In this document: in pieces, positions 13,301 to 25,300 of the stretch
How positions within the stretch are numbered: the first letter of the stretch is position 1
How the letters are laid out: each line of letters begins with the position of its first letter
DNA from: Hybos culiciformis
Lineage: Eukaryota; Arthropoda; Insecta; Diptera; Hybotidae
Direction of reading: 5' to 3'
DNA: 64,000 nt
Assembly: GCA_964007475.1 (NCBI GenBank)
Contig: OZ023273.1
Span: forward strand, 150,456,444-150,520,443
Notes under the pieces: model-generated
What the model saw: only the letters and a program-made list of their open reading frames with translations
What the model was told of the DNA's origin: nothing
Database searches by the model: none
Made by a program: the position numbers and the translations under genes

Positions 13301-16300
13301 TCCTATTTTTTTACATTTAAAGCTTGGATGTCAATTAAATTCAAAACGACAAGTTATTAGTTTTACAGATTCGCGATACTTTCCCAAAAAATAATTATAT
13401 TTACACATTATAATTAACATAGTTGGAAGTGCTTATATTTTTAACTGAATTATAGTGAACTCAAATAACCGCAATCAACAAGAAGCGTAAAAATGTTTTC
13501 AATAAATTTTTTTAAAATATCAAAATATGTCATTTATTTGTAATATGACGAGCTAGGTTGAAAAAATGATTTTTTTAGTATTTGGCCCCAAACCCTCTGA
13601 TGTTTTTTTAAATGGCTCGTTGCTATAAAAGATTGGGCACCACTGTGTTAGAGAATAATCACCTCATAGCTCAAATTTCGAGCTTTCGACTGAAATTGGC
13701 ATCCTGAAAAACTTATAAATATTTGTCCAGATTGGTAAGTATAAAGGAAAGATATAATAAGAGAATCAAACCCAAAAATAAAGCTTAAACATTTTCTAAC
13801 TTCGTTATAATAATCCTCCTTGACTTTTAAGACATTGAGCGGTCTTAAAAGTCAAGGAGGATTATTATAACGAAGTTAGAAAATGTAGATAGATATTTAT
13901 TACGTAAAGCATATTGTTGTTTACATTAAATTAACATAGATTACACAATTTTTTTTCCTCCAATAAAATATGTTTACCACTCTATAATTTTTAAGTAGAA
14001 ATTCTTATTTTTATCTTTACTAAAATATCAAACAGGACAAAGGATAATTGCAATATTAAATAGATATTTCCTTTGTAAAAGCAAAAAAAAAAATAAAAAA
14101 TAAAAATTACATAAGTATTATAATAGCATAAATGACATTTAATACTCACTGTATAATTTAATGGTGCCATCCATTTCACCACGAGGATTTTTGGCGACAC
14201 ACTTGTAACTGCCATAATCATTTTTTTGCACATTAGATATTGTTAGCTTCATAGTTGCCTTGTACGATAAATTACCAGGAATCGTTTCCGTCCTTTTTAC
14301 AATTTTTCAATTGAATATCATGAATAAATTTTCAATTTTCATTTTTAGTATTATTTTTTTTTTTTTGTTTTTTGTTACAAGGAAAAAGAAAGAAAAAAAA
14401 AATTGTTGAATTATTTATTTATGTTAAATAATAATGTATTACATAAAAAAAAAAATTATTATTATATTTTTTTCTAATTGAAAATAAAACTAATTTTAAA
14501 ATGTTATATAGTTTTTTGTAGCCCAGTTACGACATAAATCTAGTTTATTTTATTTATAATGTTATTCAGAAAATTTTGTTAAGTGATGGAAGTTCAATTT
14601 GAAATTTACAGATATTATATCTCCTTTCATTAATTTTACAGAAAAATATTGTTAAATATTTAGAAAATATGTCATTTTGTTCTTCAACTTACAATTTTCA
14701 AAACTGTAACACATAATTGATATGATACTGTAGAGATTCTTTATAACACATGAAATATTGTGAGTTCTACTTAGTATTTAATTCAGCAAATTTTGTTTAT
14801 GAAACCTTATTTTTTTAGGAATTGAATATAGGGGCGAAAATGTGTTAATCACACAAGAACTTCATTCCGATGATGTCCGATTGTGTGCCGCAGTGTCGTG
14901 TTGTAGAAAACGTGCAGAATCATATTTCATGTTTAGTGTTTTATTTAGGCAACAAAAATACATATAATGTTTTATAATGAGGTCTTAAAGAAAATTAAGT
15001 TATACGAGAATAGTGTAAACCTTCCAATCAATGGTCATTTAAAAATAATGGTCAAATAATATACTATTTCACTCATTTTTGTTTTTTATCAAAGAATGAA
15101 ATTTATACTAACATTTTACTGTTAATAAAATTTTAATGAATTGGAACAACTTTTCAAAAAAGTAAATGAAATTAAATTTTTTTTTTTTTTTTTTTGAACA
15201 ACCGCATTATAGGTACAGGACGAACATAATAGACATTTATGTAGAAATATGTAGTGCAAAGTTAGTTCTGTGTAGTATTCAAATATCTGTGTGTATAGGT
15301 GTATACATAGTCAGTAAAATCACAAAAATATCAGTATTTTGTTCAAATAAATCATGTTTTTATGTACTTAATGTTATATAAATATTCAATGTAGCAAAGA
15401 TAAATAAATTTTCAATATTTTATTTATTTATCCCTAACAAATTTAATAATGAATATTATATATACATTTTCCCTAAAAAAAAAAACAAATTAGTTATATC
15501 CAGGACATACGCTACTATTTGTTATATCCTCTCCTCTGTTAAAATGCGTCACTCATTCATTGCAAAAAGAAATATACGTGTACTTATATACTACTATAAT
15601 ATTATTATTTTTAAACTAATAATTCTTTAATGATAGATAAGTAACTGGGATAGTAGTATTAAGTGTGTTGTAGAAATTTTCAAAAAAATAAAATAAAATT
15701 ATAATGTATATATTATATCATTTTATCCGTAGAGATAATTCACTTTTGAGTCTTTGAATCTTAAAATGTGATTTTTCATTCTCTTAATGGACATTTTATC
15801 TTTATTCTGACCTTTTTTATGGATTCCGATATAGATCTGAATGGCAATATTTATTTTTTTTTTCCTGTTTTCTTCATTGTTTTATATCACAAAATTATTA
15901 TATAAGTTATTTTTTTTTATACACATATTATTTTTTAAAGTATAGTGACTTGAAGAAAATGCCAAGAATTTTATTGTTTCATAAATATAATATATAACTA
16001 AATATTGTAATTTTTATTTAGGGGATGTGTTAGAAACTGCAAAAATGCAGTGACATTAGTATATTATTTCTAAAAACTAATTTTTGTAAGTTCATGAATA
16101 TATCAAAATGTCTTCATCTGAAATCCGAATTTGACTTTATTAAATCTTGTATATAATAAATTTATATAATAAATTTATATAGTTGTGATTAGTAGCAATT
16201 TTCCTAACAAATCGTAATCATATTTTAAACGAAGAAAAAAATAATTTAATCCATAGAATTACATTATTTCACTTTTTAACACAATTTATACCTTTGTTAA

Positions 16301-19300
16301 AATTCATGTATTTTTGACAACCCTAAATGAAATTTATAAATTTATAACAACAAAAAAAAAAGTAATTGTTTTTCTAAAAATTTTATTATCCTGTTTTTAT
16401 TGCAATATTTAAGAAACTTAATACATTTATTTTAGGATGTTAAACGTATGTTGCAATAAAATGCATTTTTTGTTTTTTTTTTTAGAAATAAAAGATAATA
16501 CTTTTAGGAAATCATTAAACAAAATTCATTATTTAAAATACTCATTTATTTTTGTTTTCAATTTAATCAAAAAAAATTTTTTAAGTTCATAGCCATTAGG
16601 AATAAGGCTTTTAAACTAATTAATTAAATTTTTCAAATAGTCTACAAATAATGTTTAAAATGTAAAAAGTATATTATGTTAACAGAGATTCAATATTGTT
16701 TTCTACTATACTTACTTATATTTATTTGAGTCCTGTATCATTTGATCGCTGTCGCGAGTCCAATAATTTAGTGATGTCGGATTTGCTTCAACATTGCATT
16801 CTAATGTTACACTATACCCTATAGCAACTCCAACTAATTGATTTTGTACCCACACCATTGGTGAAACTATTGAATAGAATATTAGTGTAATATTACATTT
16901 AGAATAGATAAAAGGTATAATATTTAACAAAAATTGATCTGACGTAGGAGGTCTGATATAACTAGACATTGTTTTACCCAGAGAAATACGCTTTTAAGTT
17001 TAAACTACTTGACAATAATGAATTACAAAGTCAATTCCATCTATCATATAGTATCCAATATAATCACTGTAGTATGATGGATTACTTTACTTCATCGAAC
17101 ATTATTCTCACGAACTGTTTTGATCTGCATAAAAGCAGAATAAGGCCGCCAATTTGATCAAATCTTTCTACAGTTCGGAAATTTAAAATTTTATTCATTA
17201 GAAAAACCAGACAAAATTGCATTCTTGATGCAAAATTAGTTGAAAATAAGTCATAAATCGGATAAAAACTAGACCTTTATCCCATCTGCGATACACAAAT
17301 ATTATTATTATGATGCTCATAGTTCAAGGAAACTACAATAAATTTCATTTCATTATTATAATAATTAAATTTACAATTAAAATTATACAATGAGTTACAA
17401 AAATTGAAAAATATCTAAATCAGTATTATTTTTTATTTACAGATTTTATAAAAACCTTTGCAGCAAAAAAGTATGTTGTGTTGATGATATTTAACTAAAA
17501 ATTACACATTCATATATCATTTATTTAAAACTTTTATAACTCTATAAAAATATAATTTAATGAACGTGAACGATACAAATATTTTCATATATTGCAACAT
17601 TCGAAAAAACATATATTCGTTTTGTTATACAACAACTGTGTGAAAATATTATATAAAGCAAATGAAAATCTCAAATTAATTTTCTTAATTCAATAATTTT
17701 ACTTAATTCCTGAAATTTAATATGAATTCAGACTTTTTCTTTCTTTTTTTTTTTTGTTCTCTTCTAATAATAATAATGCCAGAAAATAATCTCTTATGTG
17801 AAAAATGATACATTTTATTTTCCACAAATTTGCTGAAATTTTTGCAATGTTTTTCTAAAGAATGGTTTTTCACATATTAGTTTTTACTAATTTTTACAGT
17901 ATATAAAAATAATTGAAATCATGAGACAAAATTGCTTTAAATTTAATCGAGAAAAAAAATATATATTTTTCGTTAAATTTTATTGCAGAATTTAATTAAA
18001 GGTTTTAAAGTGAGTTATATACAACACAAAATATAAAATGAAAATGAATGGTAGTAGGATGTAAAAATGTTTTACATGAAAAATTAGTGGTCGTTATTTA
18101 ACTGGTGTAAAATGTTTGAAAAACTGAATGTAAGGAGAAACTAAATGTATAGGAAAAAACTGAATGCAGGAATTGTCACACAATAGTAAACCATTCATTA
18201 ACAATCTCATTACGTTTGTTAAATATATAAAATTATATACATAGTTTTATATAGTTTATTTTACCAAAATTTAATAAGAAAAACCGAAACCAAAACCACA
18301 AGTACAATTTAGAACTTTAACTTTATATAGTTTTCATTGAAATTATTAGTGTTCTCATTTCGAAACATAAAATACTCACAATCGACATTAACTTTAATCA
18401 TTTTTGATACACTCGGTGGAACACCATTTGATGCTATACACAAATATGCTCCCATATCTAAGCGGGAAATTTTTTCGATTTCCAATACTTCACCTTCCCA
18501 ATCAATAACTGTGGAAGAAGAAAAAAAAAACAACAAAGTAAAATTTGTTTCAATGAAATTACATCACATAACTTTTTTAATGTTGTAAAAAACTATGTTA
18601 CAGGTATTCATAATTTATATACATTTTCAAATAGTAGTGCTATGTAGATAGTTGTACAATGCGGATTAAAATTAAAATTATATACCTTCAGTTTTATTAA
18701 TTCTTATTTTTTTCCCATTGTCACGTTTCCATTTAATTGACGGTTCAGGACTTCCTGTTGCACGACATCTCATTGTTATATTTTCACCTTCTCTTGCAAT
18801 TATATCTGTCGATGTCATTGCATCATCAATATTAGGTGGTACTGAAAAAAAAAATCAAAAAAAAAAAAAAAGCAATTAGACTAAAAATTAATTAAAAAAA
18901 GATTTAAATTATATTACAGACTACTTTTATACTTTTTATTTTAAGGTAGACTTGGCAGATAGAAAATTATATGTAGCTTTGGGATGTAAAAAAAATATAT
19001 GTATGTAAATAGAAAAAATTATTCTGATAATAATTAATGTAGTTCAAAGTGTAGTTCTCTCTCTTAATTATCTTGTTAATTATCTAGAATGTAAATACTA
19101 AAAGAAATAGCATCCATTATTACAAAGAAAATTATAGCTTCATGTTCATCACTTGCGTTGCGAGAAATGCTTTTTCCAGAATTTTCCATTTCTTTATTTT
19201 ATTTAAGTTCTAATTTCTTTTTCTGATTATTTTTGTGAATCCTACATCAGTTATAGTTCTAGTTAGCCTCAAGTTTGGGATGTAGTTAAAGAACAAATTA

Positions 19301-22300
19301 AAACACTTACATATCTTTCTAATATGAAACCTAAATATTTTTCTAATTTTCAATATATTTTTGAGGACACAATTCTTATTAACTTGTAAAGTAATTTGTC
19401 TGTATATTTCTTTACTATTTTCGACACTCTCGTAGACCCACTTTTCGTCATCACAGCGAGCTGAAATTTGGCACACAGGTTCAAGTCGCGTAACAATTGA
19501 AGCTATCAAAATTTGAAACAGAAATTTCCATGGAAAACCCGGAAAATCGGGAAAAATCATTTGAAAATTTGGTACAAATTTGAGTAGTGATAAATCCGTT
19601 TTAGGAAAAATGCAAAGTTTTCTGATTTTTCCGGAATTTTCCGACTTTTCCGGAAAACTTTCCGGTAAAAAAGTTTTCTAAATTATGCAGAATCAAGTTC
19701 CCTATCATCTGGCATCATTACTTTCTCTTCGACAATGGTGAAAACTTGCAGAAAATATCGAAGAAAATTCATGTAAAACGCTTTTCCGGAGTTTTTCCGA
19801 CCAAGGAAGCGTTTGAGCGTTTTGCAACCTGAGACAAAGTTGTAGATCGAAATGAGTTGCATAAAGTTGCTTTTGCAGAAAACTCCATGGAAAACCCGCG
19901 GAAAAATCATCGGAAAATTTTTATCGATATGATTAGTCATAAAATTGTTTTCAAACATCCATGCAGCACATAATAATAATTTAGTTAACTTGAAAAAGGG
20001 AGAAAATAAAAATAAGTTAAAAACGAGTTTTCCAAAAAACTGAGGCCAGGCCGCATGAAAAAGTAGAAAATAACCTTTTCTTCACACACAGAGGTGGACT
20101 CAGATTTTTTGATTGGGACATTTCTCTTGAATATTCTTTCTCTTAATGAATCTAATCACTTACGTCCCAATCAAAAAATCTGAGTCCACCTCTGTGTGTG
20201 AAGAAAAAGTTATTTTCTACTTTTTCATGCGGCCTGGCCTCAGTTTTTTGGAAAACTCGTTTTTAACTTATTTTTTAAGTATGATTTTTCTCTATATTTT
20301 TGGCTTTACAAAATTCAAAAAAAGGAAGAAAATAATACAAAATATTGTTTTTTTTTAATTTATGTACTTAGATATATGTATAAAAAACATTAATTTTTTC
20401 ATCTACATAACATATTTATGATCCTGATCCTGAGTTATTCGTTTTGCATTATAGACAAAGAGTTTTTTACTAACTTTTTAATTTGATTACGTTCTTTCCT
20501 TTTTTGGACAATTTATAATATGTTGGTTTGGTAAAATACAAAAAAAAAAATAAATAAAAATAAAAAATACGAAATATTGGAAAAACTTTCTAAAAACTTT
20601 TCATTTATTATATAGAAAAGGAATAAGAAATTAATGCGTTTACTATAATGGTCTAATGGAGAAAAATAAGTCACTTAATTCTTTTTCCTTCATCTTTTAA
20701 CATACATAGTAGGACATAATGTATATCAATAAAACATTATATTGTTTTGAGCATAATTTGAAACTACTTTACTTATATGTTTTTATTAGAATCTATGGAC
20801 AATTCCTGAATCCTGATGTCTAGAATAAAATGAAACATTTAAAACTAAGTATATGTATATAAAAAAAAAAACATTTAAAAATGCCTAATAAAATAAGTTT
20901 GTTATGAAAACAGTATGCTGTAGTTTCTGTAAATTAATATTTTTAACTATTGTGAAAAATTATAATGTTATACTTAATAAATCAAAGCTCAAAAGATATG
21001 TCAATTTTTCGTTAGCTTAGAATAATAAAGCTTATCAAAAAATTTATTATCAAAAAATTTATTATTAAAAAAAATTGTGATGAACTTTAGAAGTAACATA
21101 GGAGATTTTTTTTGAAATTTCAAAATAACTAACTTTAACTAATTTTATCAAAAATTAATTTCATGAAATTATGGCCTTTATCACATTATCGAACTAATAT
21201 TATAAATGAAAAAGAAACATTATTTTCGATTTCCCTTTTTTGAATGATATTAAGTAAAAAGTTGAAATTCATGATAAAAACAAAAATAAATTTTAATTAC
21301 TGTCTGCAAGGAAAATTTTGTTTATATTAAGGATAACTACATTGACCCAAATTATGCCAATTTATACCAAAAGTTATCTTTTTTCTACTTTTTTGTTTGC
21401 TTATAAAGACAAATGCGATGTTAAAATGCGATGTGAATGCTTAAAAAGCAAACGAGAATGGTGAAAATTTTTTTTATTTAAAATAATATAAAAAAAAAAT
21501 TTCCTACAGCTTCCGGAACTTTAAGTTCCTATTTTTTTTTTCTATATATATACATTCTTTGTCCCGAGAATATAGAAAAAAATTAACGAATCTGAAATAA
21601 TATTTCACAACGTAAATTGTACATTTTTCATTATATATATGATTTGGGAATTCGGTGCGACAAAATGACTAAATATGGACCAAAAAAAAAAGAAGAAAAT
21701 TTCTCAACTTCATAGTAATTTTCCCATATGCATCATGCATATAATGAAAATGGAAATATAAACAATCAAAGTTCTATCATATAAAAGTATCCTCGTCCCA
21801 TAGAAATTTAGGATTGTAAAAAAAAAAAATATTTTTTATATGTGTAACTAATCAAATATTATTAAAAGAAACCCTTTTACATTTTTCTAAAAACATTTAT
21901 GATGGATACATTATGTTGATTTACATTTTTAAAGATAATACAGTACAATATTTCAAATTTTCCACATTGATTGATTAGAAAATATTGATAGTTCTATCTA
22001 TTAATTAAAGATTATAGAGTTCAGCACACTCCTAGATTTTCCTGAACTAATTGTTAGATTATTTTAGAAACTAAGGTTCAGAACCACTGAAATTAAATAA
22101 CTATGTTGTTGACAGTAAGAATAAACTATAATGTAAAATTTACGTTAATAAAAGTATTAGCGTCGCTTCGCAGTGCGGTTAGCTATCAGCATAATAACAC
22201 ACTGAAAAATATACATCTTTCTTTGTACATTTTTACTATAGCAAGGAAAAATGCCTTCTACTTTTGCTCTTTATCTATTCATATGATTATAGCCATATTT

Positions 22301-25300
22301 GACACAAAAAATTCGGATATGTACTCATTTGTAAAAAAAAATAGATTTTTTAATTTATTCTGCGTTAGAAAAAGAATAAAAACTATATTTATTTATGGTG
22401 GATGACGTATTTTTGTATTTAAAAATAAATTTGCAAGATTTTCACCAAATACTACCAGTATGTGGTACCTAGTATTTTTTTACATTTCTCTTACATATCA
22501 AATCTAAAAGCCAAAATTGTAGAACTAATTATTCCTCAAATTTTCATTCAATTCTAAAACTTTTTTATGAATTTTATTCCGAATCTACGTCAGTCTAAGA
22601 TCTAAATAAACTTTTAGGTCATTATCAAAATGTTGCTATTTATTCCTGTCTTTCCTATATGTTAAATATATACATATCACAAACATTTATGTAAAAGTTA
22701 TAAAATAAATTTTATTAAATATTTATTGTTTATGAAAAACAAATTAACAAATTAATGCATTTTAATTTAATTTTATTGTGATTTTAACATTGCTAAAAAA
22801 AACTATATGAACATAATTCAATACAAAAATAAAACAAATATAAGTTAAAAGAATTCTGTACAAATTAGTTTCTAAATGATTTAAAGGTATACTCTATTTG
22901 CCATTAAATAAAAAGTCAAATATATGGACACAAACAGAGACAAATTAAAATTGATTTTGTTATTTGATTATTGGATTTTCATTGTGAATTTGTCTAAAAT
23001 TTATCCTAGAGAAAAATCAACACTATATAACTATCTATTTATCCTTGAAATATTATATTTATTTAGGGATGCCTTTCTTTGTATGTATAATATTAACTTT
23101 TTTTTCGGTTTTTTTTTCTTTTTTGGTAAACATTAAGTGATAAAAATCTACTTTTATTATTTTTCTGATATCTATTTTGGATATCCTTTTATTAGCATAT
23201 CCTTAACATGTGTGTAAAAAATAGAAAGCAAGAGGGAAAATAACTATCTATTTTTTAGCAATGTGGTTGCATTGCACAGTAGTATCCAAGCAAATGGACG
23301 ATTTTCAAAACTTATTTTATTTTTGGTTTTTACGAAATTATTATAAGTTAAAATTAGTGTTTTTTAAAGAGAATCATCACTGTCTACATACTAACTTGTT
23401 TTCAATCGATTTAGGGACAAAGTGAGAAACTTTGTGTCACATATTTCCAATTTTAATTGGTTCTATCTGAACAAACTAGATCATTACAAGATGACTTAAA
23501 ATAGAGCCACTTATTTTGGCTGATGTCTACTAAATTTTGTAATCTTTAATCTATTTTTTATTGGGAAATTCATATGAATGTTGAACTAACTTCACCATTT
23601 AACTCAAAAAAATTTTATAATTAAATTCTTATTATTTATCAAAACTTAAAATTCTTTATCAAAATTGAAAACCTAATTCTTTATCAAAAGTTAAAAAAAA
23701 AAACAAATCGTTGTTAAACACAGATATTTTCCACAAAAATTCTTACTACACACTTTGTTGATTATTATGAATGTTTTTGTTATTTGAAAATTTACTTAAA
23801 AAAATGACAATCAACATTAAAAAGAGAAATTGCTATAAAGATTCAAATGAGTTATGGCAAAATTTTTATCATATTGGGAAGAAAACATTTTTTTTATCAA
23901 AAAAAAAAATAAAATAAATATCACTGATTTAATCCACATATGGTTTTGATTGGTTTTCCTTTTATAACATACATATGCATATAAACTTTTTTATGAAAAA
24001 CCAAAAAAAAAAAACAAAAATAAATAAAATAAAATTCTTAACTTAACTTGGACGGTTATATCATTAATATGGGAAGCGAAAAAAAAAAAAAAAAACTAAC
24101 TTGATATGGAATCAAATGAGATTATGCGAAAATCTTTGAAGGAAACTTTTTTTCTTTTTTTCTTCTTTTTTCCAAATACCAAACTTTTTTCATATCTTTG
24201 TTAAAATAAAACATTATGTCGAAATACGGAAAATGAATTGATGATTATTTTTTGCTCTGATTTGATTTTCATTTTTTTTTTCTTCTTCTTCTACCAGTTA
24301 TTTGTGATTTTCATATATTCCAAATCAAATAAAAATACTTTTGATCCTTGAATCCATATAGTATAACCGAAAGAGAGAAAAAAAAAAAAAAACAAAAATG
24401 TTGATGGATTGACGAAGTTTGTTTATTAGTTGTTTTTAGAAAATAAAAACTTTTTGATATATCAAAAGTTAAAATGTTGTGCAGAAAAGCTAAAGAAAAA
24501 AAAAATATATATATATATATCAATCGTTACAAAAAATATTCAGGGATTTTTTGTATTTTCAAGGATTTAAAGGATTTGTATACTTAATTTAGATTGAAAA
24601 CCGCAGTGGATTTTTTGGTATTAAGTTGAATAGTAAATTGATTGTAATCTGCGGTTATTTTCAACAATAAAATTCATAACAACATTATAAATTTATATGT
24701 GATGAAAATTAAATTAAGTTAAATTTAAATTAAATTTACGGAAAGTTATTGTAGTAACTGAAAATACTATATAATAATTATTAAATTTTTAATGAGGATC
24801 TCCTCAATTATATAATATTTACCAATTAATACGAACAAAATTAGCTTTACATTTTAGAATAATTGGACAAGATTGTGATTTCGTATATTATTCATCCAAG
24901 ATCGAACAAGAGATGGTGTTTTTATTTAATTTCAAGTTAATATATTAATTTATACCTCTTTATTATTCTATAGATTATCTTTCAAAGATAAGAGTATCGA
25001 AAAGATAAAACAATCTGACAGGACATACGCATAATTCTAAAATTAAATACAATTAAACTTATCGACTTTATTTTGCTCAAAAATTTTTTTAATATAATGC
25101 TTATATTTCCATTGAGATGATTTCTACTTTCATCTGAGTAATATATCTAACCTTATTATAATAATCATAAGTCTAGACAAATATTATATGTATCTTGCTA
25201 AAAATTGTTTTTTTTTATTTATAATTTGTGAACTTAGCAAAAAGTGTTAATGTCTAGTCTGGCGATAAGGAATATTTGCTTTGATTTTTATTCACATTCC

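Larger units (their letters stand above)
10728..14149 (-). other. intron F/G of DIP-like gene (3.4 kb)
   Basis: GT-AG intron, phase 1. It contains a MITE (13050-13645) and a perfect 45-bp-arm palindrome (13789-13886). A higher-complexity patch at about 10960-11160 has no readable frame. The rest is AT-rich with A/T runs and I see nothing in it. Confidence 0.85.

Noticed and set aside
18337..18588. 83-codon plus-strand frame
   Set aside because: Antisense shadow of DIP-like exon D.
19210..19958. Minus-strand frames of 116 and 91 codons
   Set aside because: They lie on the CGGAAAA-rich repeat and give no recognisable protein.
22103..22405. 100-codon plus-strand frame
   Set aside because: No recognisable domain or splice context; composition like the surrounding non-coding DNA.
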